From CF-46 sp042408445 (GTDB lineage: Bacteria > Chloroflexota > Limnocylindria > Limnocylindrales > CSP1-4), in NCBI GenBank assembly GCA_042408445.1, contig JBHORC010000038.1:1-64000 (forward strand): a stretch of DNA of 64,000 nucleotides, given 5' to 3'. Position 1 is the first letter of the stretch. Each line of letters starts with the position of its first letter. The notes beneath the pieces are model-generated. The model did not search any database and had not been told where the DNA came from. It was given only the letters and a program-made list of their open reading frames with translations. Positions 41,951 through 51,486 of this stretch are shown one piece after another. The translations under genes were made by a program, and so were the position numbers.

Positions 41951-42478
41951 CTACGGCGCTGCGACGAACCACTTGCCGCCGACGCCCTGACCGGTCGTGT
42001 CGCCGGCCTTCTTGTCGTTCGCGAAGTAGTACAGCGGCATGCCCTTGTAGGTGACCTGCATCGAGCCGTCGTCGCGGGTGATGACGTCGAGTGCGCCCGT
42101 GACGCCGCTGCCGGCCTTGAGCTGGTCCTTCGAGTCCACCGTGAACGGCGGCCAGTTCGTCGCGCACTGGCCGGAGCAGGCGCTCTTGCCGGCTGCGGCC
42201 TGGTCCGGCGTGAACGTGTACAGCGTCATGTCGTTCTCGCCGGTGAGGAAGCTCGCCGTCGCACCGCCGACGGTGCCGCTCGCGACGTTGACCTCGTAGG
42301 ACTCGGCCGTGCCGCCGGAGCTCTCGGCGGTGGCGGAGGCGCCGGTCCCGGTGCTCGCGGCCGGCTGGCTTGCGGCTGCCTGAGTCGGGGCGGTCGTCGC
42401 CGCGGCGCCACCGCCGCTGGAGCACGCCGCCAGGAGGACGGCGAACACGAGCGGGGCGGCCAGGATGGAACGTCGCAT
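41951..42478 (-). CDS. Secreted lipoprotein with COG4315-type repeats (Lipoprotein_15)
   Basis: A 175-residue lipoprotein. The signal peptide ends in a lipobox LLAAC, followed by SSGGG and an Ala/Thr/Ser linker. Two repeats follow: DMTLYTFTPD with SACSGQCATNWPPF, and MPLYYFANDKKAGDTTGQG. This is the pattern of secreted repeat proteins of unknown function common in Actinobacteria and Chloroflexi, with the conserved Cys pair around TNWPP. AAGGAG lies eight bases before ATG 42478 on the minus strand, which sets the start. Confidence 0.88.
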   Translation of the reverse strand: MRRSILAAPLVFAVLLAACSSGGGAAATTAPTQAAASQPAASTGTGASATAESSGGTAESYEVNVASGTVGGATASFLTGENDMTLYTFTPDQAAAGKSACSGQCATNWPPFTVDSKDQLKAGSGVTGALDVITRDDGSMQVTYKGMPLYYFANDKKAGDTTGQGVGGKWFVAAP

Positions 42479-42581
42479 GGGTGGCTCCTTGATTGTGAGC
42501 TGGGTTGGAGACACGCCTCGATACGCCCGTGTCACGTCAGCGGTTTTCCCCGCCGGCTCCACGGCCATCACCCCAACCCTC

Positions 42582-42587
42582 TAGAGT
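42582..42587 (+). promoter_or_regulatory. Probable leaderless promoter of the GT-C gene
   Basis: TAGAGT at 42582-42587, then GGGTTG and GTG 42594 (six-base gap). TTG 42591 is an alternative start only three bases after the box, which would be too close for transcription initiation at the codon. Confidence 0.45.
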
Positions 42588-42593
42588 GGGTTG

Positions 42594-44693
42594 GTGCGTC
42601 GCCTGGCAGCGCCCGAGGGGCGCGTTGCCCGACTGATCATTGCCGTCTCGATCGCCGCGTTCCTGATCGCGGTCGCGATCGGCGGTCCCTACTTCCGCTC
42701 GTTCGACGAGGCGAAGTACCTCGGGATCGGGTACAGCATGCTGGCCGGACAGGGCCCACGAACCGTGTTCGGGGCGGTGTTCCTGCCCCACTCACCGCTC
42801 TGGCCGATCGTCATCGCCGCGCCGGACGTGTGGTTCGGCGTCGACCCGTTCGCCTGGGGCCAGTTCCTGAACGCGCTGGCCGGCGGGGCGTTGCTGCTCG
42901 TCGTCGGTGGGCTCGGCTGGCAGATCCGACCGCTCGCCGGAGCGTTGGCGGTCGGCGGCTACGTCGCCCTGCCATATCTCGCCGATCTGACCCGGACGGC
43001 GCGACTCGACGTCCCCGCGGCCGTGCTCGCCCTCGCGTACGTCCTCGTCGGCGTCCATGCCGTCCGTCGGGGCTCCGTGCGCGGTGGCGTCCTCGCGGGC
43101 GCGATCTTCGCGGCCGCGTTCTGCGTGAAGGAGATCGTCCTGCCGCTCGCGCCGGTCCCGTTCCTCGTGGGCCTGCTCGTCGGGCGGCCGATCGGGGACA
43201 TCGCCCGCGTGGCGTCGTCGACCGCCCTGATCGCCGCCATCGGGACGTCGTGGTGGTTCTGGCTCGTCGCGTCGTACACGCAGCTCGTGTACCGCCTCGG
43301 CGTGTCGTCCGCCTACCTGCCGGCGATCTATCTCGGCCTCGTCATCCTCGTCGTCCTGGGACTCGCGCTGCCGCGGCGCGCGGCCGGACGCGACCCGGAG
43401 GCGAGCGAGATCGGCGCCGGGACGGGTCACCGTGCGGCCCGGCGCGGGATGGCCGCGTGGGGCCTCGCGATCGTCTGGTTCGCGGCGCTGGCGGTCTTCT
43501 TCGATCGGAACGGCGAGCTCCAGGGTGTCGGGCTGATCTCACTGGGTCAGCTCCGCCTCTACGCCGAGACGTGGCTGTTGCCGTCGCCTGCGATCGCCGC
43601 GGTTGCGGTGGTCGGCGTCGCGGGGGTCCTGATCGCGATCGTCGACCGGATTCGAGCCGGCGCAAGCACGATCTGGTTCGACGTCATCCTCCTGACCCTG
43701 CTCTGCTCGGCGCCGCTCGTCATGCTCGTGATCGCCGTCGGCGAGCCGCCGCGGAACTACCTGGCGCAGATCGGCCTGCTCGCGGTCCTGTCCGGCGCCG
43801 GGTGGCTGCGGGTTGCCGAGTCCGTGCTCGGACGGTTCCGATCCGCCGGCAACCTCTCGGTGACGCCGGGGGAGGGGGCCGGGATCGGGATCGGGGACGA
43901 CGCTCGTAGCGACCGGCGGCCCGGGGTGCTTCACCCGGCGCTCGGCGCCCTGGGCATCCTCGTCCTCGCCGGCTCCGCGGGTCTTGCCGGACTCCACGCC
44001 GTCGCGTCACGCAGTCTCGCCTCCAGCACGACGCGCGCCAACGCCGTCGACGCAGCGACCGCCTGGATCGAGGCGAACGTCCCGCCCGGGACGCGGATCG
44101 GGTTCGGGTCGTTCCTCGGCTACGAGACCGCGGTGAACCTCGCCGGTGAGTACCCGATGACGCAGATCCACCAGGCGCTCGCCGTCGTGGATCCCAAGGC
44201 CGCCCTCGGGCTCTCCGCCGGCGGCCAACACGGGATCGACGACTGGATCGCGATGGACGTCTCGAGACGCGAACGCGAGTTCTACGTCTTTCGGGCGAGC
44301 GTGTTCCAGGCGGCCGTCCGCCGCGACCGGATCGCGTACTACGTCTACCTGACCGGGCCGAACACGAGCGTCCCCCCGCTGCTGGGCGTGCTGACCGCCG
44401 CGCACGGCTTCGCGCCGGTCGCGGAGCAGGAGTTCGCGAGTCGAACGGCGAGCGGCGCGGCGACGACGACCGCGGTCCACATCTTCCGGATCGAGCCGGA
44501 TCAGCTGGACCTCGCCGGTTCGCCGTTCTACGCCACCCCCGAGGCGCTCGACCGGCTCGTCCGCCTGCTCGTCGCGAACCACCAGACCTCGGCGGCGACG
44601 GTCAACGCGCTCATCGCCCACGCCACGACCTGGCCGGATCCGGCGGCAGCCGGCCCGATTCTGGACCGTCTCCGCGGCGCCGCCGCAGGATGA
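42594..44693 (+). CDS. GT-C-type membrane glycosyltransferase-like protein
   Basis: About 700 residues with roughly ten or eleven membrane helices in the first 470, and a soluble C-terminal 220 residues. The first periplasmic loop has FRSFDEAKYLGIGYSML, matching the catalytic-acid loop of ArnT/PMT-like GT-C enzymes that use polyprenyl-phosphate sugars. The acceptor is unknown. The C-terminal part (ANVPPGTRIGFGSFLGYETA) resembles soluble tails of other GT-C proteins. It overlaps the next gene by four bases. Confidence 0.75.
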   Translation: MRRLAAPEGRVARLIIAVSIAAFLIAVAIGGPYFRSFDEAKYLGIGYSMLAGQGPRTVFGAVFLPHSPLWPIVIAAPDVWFGVDPFAWGQFLNALAGGALLLVVGGLGWQIRPLAGALAVGGYVALPYLADLTRTARLDVPAAVLALAYVLVGVHAVRRGSVRGGVLAGAIFAAAFCVKEIVLPLAPVPFLVGLLVGRPIGDIARVASSTALIAAIGTSWWFWLVASYTQLVYRLGVSSAYLPAIYLGLVILVVLGLALPRRAAGRDPEASEIGAGTGHRAARRGMAAWGLAIVWFAALAVFFDRNGELQGVGLISLGQLRLYAETWLLPSPAIAAVAVVGVAGVLIAIVDRIRAGASTIWFDVILLTLLCSAPLVMLVIAVGEPPRNYLAQIGLLAVLSGAGWLRVAESVLGRFRSAGNLSVTPGEGAGIGIGDDARSDRRPGVLHPALGALGILVLAGSAGLAGLHAVASRSLASSTTRANAVDAATAWIEANVPPGTRIGFGSFLGYETAVNLAGEYPMTQIHQALAVVDPKAALGLSAGGQHGIDDWIAMDVSRREREFYVFRASVFQAAVRRDRIAYYVYLTGPNTSVPPLLGVLTAAHGFAPVAEQEFASRTASGAATTTAVHIFRIEPDQLDLAGSPFYATPEALDRLVRLLVANHQTSAATVNALIAHATTWPDPAAAGPILDRLRGAAAG

Positions 44694-46252
44694 TTCGCCG
44701 CCTGCCGATCCACCCGTTCCTGCTCGCGCTCTATCCGGTCGTGTTCCTCTACGGCGAGAACCTCGGCGAGGCAAGCCCGGGCGACGCGCTGCCGCCGCTT
44801 CTCGGCATCCTCGCGCTCGCGGCGGTCCTCTACGCGATTGCGCGGCTCGTCTTCCGCTCTATCGACCGGGCCGCCCTGGCCACGTCGCTCGTGATCGTCG
44901 TCGCCCTCGAGTACGGCCGCGTGCTCGGCGTCGTCCAGGGAACGCCGATCGCGGGCGGGCGCCTGCTCGTCGTCGCGGCGATCGGCGTCGCCGTCGGCCT
45001 GGTCCTCATCGCTCGGAGCCAGCGGGAGTGGCTCGGCCTGAACCGCGCCTTGGACATCCTGTCCGTCATCCTCGTGGCGGTCGCGCTGTCCGGCGTGCTC
45101 GCCTATGAGGTTCCGCGCGCGGCGGCGGCGACCACCCGGTCGGCGGCCGCGACGACCGCTCCCTCGTCCGCTGGGCCCGGCGGAACGACGCGCGACATCT
45201 TCTACATCATCGTGGAGGACCTCGGCGCGCCGCAGACCCTCGTCGACCACTACGGGCTGACGGACACGCACGCGTTCGACTGGCTTCCAGAGCTGGGCTT
45301 CCAGGTGCCGGCGGCGAGCGCCACGAACTACGGCAAGACGATCCACATGCTCGCCTCGACGTTCAACATGACGTACCTCGACGACGTCGCGGCGCAGGCC
45401 GGCCCGCAGTCCGGCGACTACCACCCGCTCTACCGGATGGTCGACGACAACGCCGCCGCTCGATTCCTCAAGGCCCGTGGCTACCGCTACGTCCACATCG
45501 GCTCGTGGTGGGACCCGACCGAGGAGAGCTCGATCGCCGACATCAACTACGGGATCTCGGCGCCGTCCGACTTCGCGGCCGCGTTCCTGAACACGACGAT
45601 CGCGCCGGAGGTCATCAAGCGGCTGCCGCGACTCGGGATCCGGCTGCCGGCGTCATTCGACCCGAGCGGCGTCGCGGGCCAGCGTGACGGAGCGGTCTTC
45701 GGCTTCCAGAAGCTGCTCGATCTCGCCGCCACGCCAGGCCCGAAGTTCGTGTTCGCCCACATCCTGATCCCCCACGACCCATACGTGTTCCGCGAGGACG
45801 GCACGGCGGTTCCGGCGGCCGACGGCGAGGGCGCAGGCGATGTCAAGGCCGCGTTCCTCGCCCAGGCGCTCTACACGAACCGGCGCCTCGAGGAGGTCGC
45901 CCGGGCACTCCTCGCCGGACCGGAGGCGACCCGCCCGATCGTGGTGATCCAGACCGACGAGGGACCGAATCCGCCGCGGTACGAGAGGGACCCCGACCGG
46001 TTCGACTGGACGGCGGCCACGGACGAGGAGCTCCAGATCAAGTACCCGGTCCTCGACGCGATGTACCTGCCCGGCCTGACCGGCGAGGACGCCGTCGTCG
46101 CGCCGTCGATCACGACCGTCAACACGTTCCGGCTCATCTTCGATCGGTACTTCGACGCGGGGCTGGGCCTGCTGCCGGATCACCTGTTCGTCTACCGGAA
46201 CAAGAGCCACCCGTACGACTTCACCGAGATCACGACGCGCCTCCGGCCGTAG
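44690..46252 (+). CDS. Membrane-anchored sulfatase/alkaline-phosphatase-fold protein
   Basis: A 520-residue protein with four or five N-terminal membrane helices (residues 8-150) and an outward soluble domain. That domain begins RDIFYIIVEDLGAPQTL and contains NYGKTIHMLASTFNMTYLD, FVFAHILIPHDPYVF and VVIQTDEGPN, the scaffold of LTA-synthase-like or phosphoethanolamine-transferase-like enzymes. The usual nucleophile motif is not obvious. Translational coupling to the GT-C gene suggests a shared role in cell-surface glycan synthesis or decoration. Confidence 0.72.
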   Translation: MIRRLPIHPFLLALYPVVFLYGENLGEASPGDALPPLLGILALAAVLYAIARLVFRSIDRAALATSLVIVVALEYGRVLGVVQGTPIAGGRLLVVAAIGVAVGLVLIARSQREWLGLNRALDILSVILVAVALSGVLAYEVPRAAAATTRSAAATTAPSSAGPGGTTRDIFYIIVEDLGAPQTLVDHYGLTDTHAFDWLPELGFQVPAASATNYGKTIHMLASTFNMTYLDDVAAQAGPQSGDYHPLYRMVDDNAAARFLKARGYRYVHIGSWWDPTEESSIADINYGISAPSDFAAAFLNTTIAPEVIKRLPRLGIRLPASFDPSGVAGQRDGAVFGFQKLLDLAATPGPKFVFAHILIPHDPYVFREDGTAVPAADGEGAGDVKAAFLAQALYTNRRLEEVARALLAGPEATRPIVVIQTDEGPNPPRYERDPDRFDWTAATDEELQIKYPVLDAMYLPGLTGEDAVVAPSITTVNTFRLIFDRYFDAGLGLLPDHLFVYRNKSHPYDFTEITTRLRP

Positions 46253-46267
46253 GGCGGGCGCGGGCCG

Positions 46268-47803
46268 TCAGGGGAGGGGAGCGTCCCGCCGGCGGAGGTG
46301 GACGAGCACGCGGGCGCTGTCCGGCAGTGCGACCTCCGAGACGATGTCGAAGCGGGTCCGCATCGCCGCCCGGAAGCCGTCGAGGTCGTAGGTCGGGAAC
46401 ACGTCCTCGCGCGACTCGAGGAGGAAGCGGACCATCGGGTCCTCCTTCGGGACGAACTCGACGATCGCCTCCGGCGCGAGGCGGGCGAAGAACGCCGCGA
46501 TGTCCGGCAGCGGCACGTTGCGGCCGATCGCGAGGTGGTGGACGAGCGCCAGGGCGAGGATCGCGTCCGCGTTCGCGCGATCCGCGAGGGAACGTCGCTC
46601 CGTGCTGGCCCAGCCGAGGCCGGGGCTCGGGTTGGCGAGGTCCATGACGAGCGGCAGCACCGCGTCCAGCTGCTCGGCGCGGGTCGCCCGGTAGAAGATC
46701 TCGGCGGCCCCGGGGTCGATGTCGAACGCGAGGACGTCGCGGCCGAGGCTCGCCGCGATCCGGCTGAAGCGGCCGGTGTTCGCACCGAGATCCCAGACGC
46801 GATCGCCGCCGGCGGCGCGGAGCATGTCCCCCACGACCCGATCCTTGGCGGCCGCGGCCGCGTCGGCGTAGCTCGTGTTCGTCGCGTAGTCGGCCCACTC
46901 CGTCCGGCCAGGATCCCAGCGAAGGCCGCGGACCGTCGAGCGGAGGCTGTCGACGAGGGCCGCGCGGCGGAGGTCGCTCATCTGGGGCACGGAGCGGGCG
47001 GGCTTCGCGGCGGCCGCGGGGCGCCCGTCCGGCGTGGCCTCGCCACCGGTTGCCGATCCGTTCCGCGACGAGTCGGCGTAGCGGCGGTCCGCCCGGCCGT
47101 GGAGATGGACGTGGCTGAGGAGGCCGAACCGGAACCGCGTCCGCTTCGGCAGGAGGCGGGTCGCGAGATCGAGCGGGATGCCGTCGAGGTGCTCGCGCAG
47201 GAAGAGGCTCGACCGTGGGTCGGTCCACGCCATGAGCGCCAGCGGCGCGAGGAAGTGCTGGCAGAACTGGCGATACGCCCGCCACGGCGAGCCCGGCACG
47301 GCGATCTCGAAGGACAGCGTGTCGATCAGGACGGGCCGGCCGCGGACGAACTGGATGTTGAAGGCCGAGGCGTCCTTCAGGACGAAGCCCGCCTTCTGGG
47401 CGGCGGCCTGGAGGTCCAGCGTCAGGAGCGCGGCGTCCTGCAGCTCGCCGAACGTCCACTCGTACGGATAGGAGACGAAGTCCACGACCGTCGGCGCGAC
47501 GACGGCATAGGCGCTCGCCGGCTCCGCAGCCTCGTCGAGGTCGACCGTCTCGAAGGGGAGGAGCCAGCCTCGATCGACGAGCTCGGTCAGGAAGCCGGAT
47601 CGGGTGAGTGCGTCCCAGTGGTCGGCGTACGAGAGGTTGACCTGCCGGAGGAGTCGGCCGTCGCGGCGGAACATGAAGCCGCTCGGGTCGCGATACGACG
47701 CCGGGTCACGCTCGGTCGACGCGCGGCGGGGGAGGGGCTCGACGTCCGCGACCGGGGTCGCGTCGACATCGGCGACCGGAACGTCAGTCCCGGCTGGGCT
47801 CAT
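46268..47803 (-). CDS. Class I SAM-dependent methyltransferase (NoeA-like)
   Basis: A 511-residue protein. The C-terminal half has methyltransferase motif I RVWDLGANTGRFSRIA, an acidic motif II VLAFDIDPGAAE and ALALVHHLAIGRNVPL. The N-terminal half (FMFRRDGRLLRQVN, VLKDASAFNIQFVRGRPVLI) resembles the kinase-like or nodulation NoeA region found in such proteins. Substrate unknown, possibly a surface glycan given the neighbours. ATG 47803 overlaps the preceding 60-residue gene by 20 bases. Confidence 0.78.
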   Translation of the reverse strand: MSPAGTDVPVADVDATPVADVEPLPRRASTERDPASYRDPSGFMFRRDGRLLRQVNLSYADHWDALTRSGFLTELVDRGWLLPFETVDLDEAAEPASAYAVVAPTVVDFVSYPYEWTFGELQDAALLTLDLQAAAQKAGFVLKDASAFNIQFVRGRPVLIDTLSFEIAVPGSPWRAYRQFCQHFLAPLALMAWTDPRSSLFLREHLDGIPLDLATRLLPKRTRFRFGLLSHVHLHGRADRRYADSSRNGSATGGEATPDGRPAAAAKPARSVPQMSDLRRAALVDSLRSTVRGLRWDPGRTEWADYATNTSYADAAAAAKDRVVGDMLRAAGGDRVWDLGANTGRFSRIAASLGRDVLAFDIDPGAAEIFYRATRAEQLDAVLPLVMDLANPSPGLGWASTERRSLADRANADAILALALVHHLAIGRNVPLPDIAAFFARLAPEAIVEFVPKEDPMVRFLLESREDVFPTYDLDGFRAAMRTRFDIVSEVALPDSARVLVHLRRRDAPLP

Positions 47804-47966
47804 GCGTCTGCTGGGGCTCCTTGGTGCCGCGGATGCTGCGGACGATCCGGACGCCACGAGCGAACTGCGTCTTGATGATGAACGGCACCGCGACGATCGC
47901 TCCGATCAACACCTGGACGAGCATGCTGCCCGTGCCGGCGTCGATGTAGGCGAGCAGATGTGACAT
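47784..47966 (-). CDS. Small membrane protein with YIDAGTGS motif (60 residues)
   Basis: MSHLLAYIDAGTGSMLVQVL opens a single-helix protein that continues IGAIVAVPFIIKTQF and ends in a basic tail. Short proteins with YIDPGTGS just before a membrane helix recur beside surface-polysaccharide, sulfatase and methyltransferase genes in many phyla; I know of no firm function. Here it leads the methyltransferase gene and overlaps it, so the two are likely partners. GGGAGG lies seven bases before ATG 47966 on the minus strand. Confidence 0.75.
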   Translation of the reverse strand: MSHLLAYIDAGTGSMLVQVLIGAIVAVPFIIKTQFARGVRIVRSIRGTKEPQQTHEPSRD

Positions 47967-48208
47967 GCGCCTCCCGACCGGTGACGGTGAACAGGTCGTG
48001 AACGGACGACATCATAGGCCGTTAAATCCGCCCCGGAGCGGCTCCGGCGCGGGTTGAGGCTCCGTGCCGGGCCCGCGTCTGGGGCCGCGGGCGGCGGCAA
48101 GCGACATGGACCCGAAAGGTCGGCTTCGCATCCCGGCAGGAGGTCGGAAGCCGGGCGGTCGAGACTGGACCCGGAATCCGTACCGCGACGGACCCGGAGG
48201 CGAGTGAG

Positions 48209-48880
48209 ATGCGCGACACCGACCTTGGCATCGATCGAACCGTGGCGACCCCCTGGATCGCCGACGAGGGCACCAGCGGTGCCGGCGATCCGGAAGGCGA
48301 CGAGGCGTTCCACGGCCTCTCGGACGATCCGCTCCTCGGCGAGTCGGCCTCGCGCGGCCCGGTTGCGTCGCCTGCCGGCTCGACCAAGGCGTCGCCCTTC
48401 GCCGCCGCCGAGGTCCATCCGCCCGCCGGCGACCGTGAGCCGGTCCAGGCCGTCGCGGCGATCGACGGGCATCCGCTCCACCCGATGGTCGTACCGCTGC
48501 CGATCGGCTCCTTCGTCGGTGCGTTCGTCTCGGATCTGGCGTACGTCCGGACCGGCGATCCGTTCTGGGCCCGCAGCGCCCGGTACCTGACCGGCGCAGG
48601 GATCGTCACCGGGCTGCTCGCCGGGTCGCTCGGCGCGATGGACTTCACCGGTCGCCGGCGGGTTCGAAGCCACACCGCGGCGTGGGTCCATGCCGGCGGC
48701 AACCTTGCGGTGCTGGGGCTCGCCGTCGTGAGCGGGTCGATGCGGTCCCGCGACGAGCGAGGCGCGGCCGCGAGCCGCGGACTGGCGATCTCGGCCGTCA
48801 GTGCCGGACTCCTGCTGGTCACCGGCTGGCTCGGCGGCGAGCTGTCGTACCGCGCGCGGATCGGCGTCACGCCGGACTGA
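48209..48880 (+). CDS. DUF2231 membrane protein
   Basis: A 223-residue protein. A charged, flexible first third is followed by IDGHPLHPMVVPLPIGSFVG, the DUF2231 signature with an HPLHP motif, and then four membrane helices (about 95-115, 125-145, 155-175, 187-207). The family is predicted to be integral membrane and perhaps redox-linked; function unknown. GGAGG precedes ATG 48209. The upstream gap 47967-48208 contains only a compact palindrome at 48033-48047 and the promoter region of the 60-residue gene. Confidence 0.8.
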   Translation: MRDTDLGIDRTVATPWIADEGTSGAGDPEGDEAFHGLSDDPLLGESASRGPVASPAGSTKASPFAAAEVHPPAGDREPVQAVAAIDGHPLHPMVVPLPIGSFVGAFVSDLAYVRTGDPFWARSARYLTGAGIVTGLLAGSLGAMDFTGRRRVRSHTAAWVHAGGNLAVLGLAVVSGSMRSRDERGAAASRGLAISAVSAGLLLVTGWLGGELSYRARIGVTPD

Positions 48881-48995
48881 GCTCGTTCGGCGCGCCCATG
48901 CGGGGGCGCGCAACCTCGGCACCTGCAGGCGCTCGGGAGAATAGGCTACCGGCAGCCGGCGGCGCGTCGCCGGACGAAGCTGGTGCGACATCCGG

Positions 48996-51407
48996 ATGCT
49001 CGGTCTGTCTCCACCAGGAGACCGGAGCGACCTCGTCGGTCGTGATCCGGCCATCCGGACCATCGTCGACCGTCTCGCCACCAGCCAGCTCGTGACGCTG
49101 ACCGGCCTGGGCGGCATCGGCAAGACGGCCGTCGCTCGTGAGATTGCCCGTCGGCATCTGGCCCTGGGCGGACGAGCGGTCATGGTCGACCTCGTTTCGG
49201 TCGATCGGGCCGGTGCTGTCGCGACGGCGGTGGCGTCCGCCGTCGGCGCTGCGGATGACCCAGCCGGCGACCTGCTCGCCTCGGTGATCGAGCGCCTTGA
49301 CGCGGCCCCGGCTCTCCTCGTTCTCGATAATTTCGAGCACGTGCTCGACGCCGCCGGACTCGTCGAGCTCCTGGGAACGACGACGCACGATGACGTTCAA
49401 GTCCTCGTGACGAGCCGCGTCGCCCTCGGGATCCCGAGCGAAGCCGTCGTCTCCCTCGAGCCGCTCGAGCTCCCGGCCGCGGCTGGGGACATCGAGTCGG
49501 CCACAGCGAGTGCCCTGTTCCTCCGGCGTGCGCGGGAGCGTGGCCGCCTGCATGAGCTCGATCCGGACGACGCGTCCGCGATCGTCGAGATCTGCGCCCG
49601 GCTCGACGGCCTCCCGCTCGCTCTCGAGATCGCGGCCGGGTGGTCGGGCCTTCTCACGCCGCGGGCGATCGCCCGCCGTCTTGCCGACGGCAGGCTCGAC
49701 ATGACCGGGACGGATGCGCGTCAGGCGAGCGTCGCTGCGATCGTCGACGCCACGCTCGGCCTCGTCGGCGAGAAGGCGCGACAGGTGTTTCCTTCGCTGG
49801 GCGTCTTCTCCGGACCGTTCGACGAGGCCGCGGCCGATGCCGTCCTCGACGTCCGCGGTTCGCTGACGGCACTGCGGGATCTCGAACGTGTCGCACTGGT
49901 CCGGCCGAGTGCCGACGTGCGCGGCGAGCCACGGTTCGAGCTGCTCGAGACGATCCGCGCCGCAGCGCTGCAGGTCGCGTCGGACCGGCAACGGCGGGCC
50001 GCCGCACGTCGCCACATCGCCCACTACGCGGATCGCGCCGTCGCCGCGGCTGCCGCAGTTCGGCAGACGTCCTTTCACGATCCGGGCGCCGGGAGGGACC
50101 TTGCCGATCCGAACGTCGGCGTTGCCCTCAGCCGCGCCTTCGAGCTCCGAATGGGCGATCCCGCCGTGCGGCTCGCGGCCGCGCTCGCAACGCGCGCGAT
50201 GCAGACCGGAATCCTCCGCGAGCCGCTCGCCCAGCTCGAGCGGGCAATGACCCTGCCGGGACTCACGGTGGCGACCCGCAGTGACGGGATGAACGCGCTC
50301 GTCTCGCTCCGAGGCGCGCTCGGGCTGACCGACGGCCAGGAAGCCGGCGCCCGCGAGGCGCTCCGCCTCGCGCGAGCTGCACGCTCGCCGGAACGGATCG
50401 TCCGGACGCTGATCACCGTCGGCAACTGGACATCGGAGGGTGCGGCCGGTTGCTACTCGGAAGCAGCGGAGCTGGCCGAATCGGTCGGCTACGGCTGGGG
50501 CGCGGCGACGGCGTGGAGCGGCCTCGGCGACGCGCTCTGGATCGAGGGCCGGACGGACGCGGCGATTGCTGCTGCCGAGCGCGGACGGGCGGCAAGTCTG
50601 AGGGATGGCGACCACGCCGGTGTCGCATCGCGCGGGCTTTCGCTCGGCGAATATGAGCTCAACCTCGGTCGAACCGAGGCCGCGCTCAGCCATCTCACGG
50701 AGTCCGTGGCGATGTTCCGCGAGCACCCGGGACTGCCCTTCTTCCAGACCGCGGCAGAGTGCGTGCTCGCGGCAGCCGAGGCTCGCTCGGGCAACGTCGG
50801 TGGGGCATACCGGACCCTCAGCCGCGCCGGCCGGCGCGTCGCGACGGCAGAGTCGGCGGAAGACCTGACGAGCTGGCTCGAGGCCGCCGCGATCGTCCTC
50901 GAGACGCGCCACCCCGTGATGGCGATTCGTTGCGTGGGCGCGGTGGAGGAAATCGCCGCGATGTCCGGGCTCCCGCGTGCGAGCCAGCGTCTCCACCACG
51001 ACGCCGTCCGCCGGATCGAGCTCGTCATCGGCCGCGCGCGCGTCGAGCAGGAACGGGCCGCCGGTCGCTCCGCGAATCCATCGGTGCTGTTCGCCGATGT
51101 TGATCGGACGGTTCGACGAGAAGCCGGCCCCGACGCGGACCTGATCGTCGCGCCGTTCGGTTCGCTCACCGCCCGCGAGCAGGAAGTCCTGGTCCAGCTC
51201 GCGGACGGAAGGACGGATCGGCAGATCGGCGACGCCCTCGGAATGACACCGAAGACGGCCAGCGTCCACGTCGCGAACCTCAAGGCAAAGCTCGGGGTTC
51301 AGACGCGCGTCGAGGCCGCGCTGTTCGCGCGAGACCGCTTGGGGCGCCCGGTCCCGGCCGAGTCGCCAGGATCCGGACATGGGGGAGGCGGACCGGAGCG
51401 CCACTAA
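48996..51407 (+). CDS. STAND-type ATPase / LuxR-family transcriptional regulator
   Basis: An 803-residue regulator. The N-terminal NTPase has Walker A TGLGGIGKTAVAREIA (about 37-52) and Walker B ALLVLDNFEHVL, followed by the winged-helix region ICARLDGLPLALEIAAG. The middle 350-680 is helical, TPR-like, and probably senses a ligand or protein. The C-terminus carries a LuxR helix-turn-helix (LTAREQEVLVQLADGRTDRQ, about 726-745, continuing GDALGMTPKTASVHVANLK). It probably controls the secreted protein gene 80 bp downstream. Confidence 0.87.
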   Translation: MLGLSPPGDRSDLVGRDPAIRTIVDRLATSQLVTLTGLGGIGKTAVAREIARRHLALGGRAVMVDLVSVDRAGAVATAVASAVGAADDPAGDLLASVIERLDAAPALLVLDNFEHVLDAAGLVELLGTTTHDDVQVLVTSRVALGIPSEAVVSLEPLELPAAAGDIESATASALFLRRARERGRLHELDPDDASAIVEICARLDGLPLALEIAAGWSGLLTPRAIARRLADGRLDMTGTDARQASVAAIVDATLGLVGEKARQVFPSLGVFSGPFDEAAADAVLDVRGSLTALRDLERVALVRPSADVRGEPRFELLETIRAAALQVASDRQRRAAARRHIAHYADRAVAAAAAVRQTSFHDPGAGRDLADPNVGVALSRAFELRMGDPAVRLAAALATRAMQTGILREPLAQLERAMTLPGLTVATRSDGMNALVSLRGALGLTDGQEAGAREALRLARAARSPERIVRTLITVGNWTSEGAAGCYSEAAELAESVGYGWGAATAWSGLGDALWIEGRTDAAIAAAERGRAASLRDGDHAGVASRGLSLGEYELNLGRTEAALSHLTESVAMFREHPGLPFFQTAAECVLAAAEARSGNVGGAYRTLSRAGRRVATAESAEDLTSWLEAAAIVLETRHPVMAIRCVGAVEEIAAMSGLPRASQRLHHDAVRRIELVIGRARVEQERAAGRSANPSVLFADVDRTVRREAGPDADLIVAPFGSLTAREQEVLVQLADGRTDRQIGDALGMTPKTASVHVANLKAKLGVQTRVEAALFARDRLGRPVPAESPGSGHGGGGPERH

Positions 51408-51486
51408 GGAATGCCCCCTGGCATGGTCGGTGGCCCTTGCGTGACGCTGGCGCGGGCTCGCGGTCGAGATTCCGCAGGAGCTCGAG

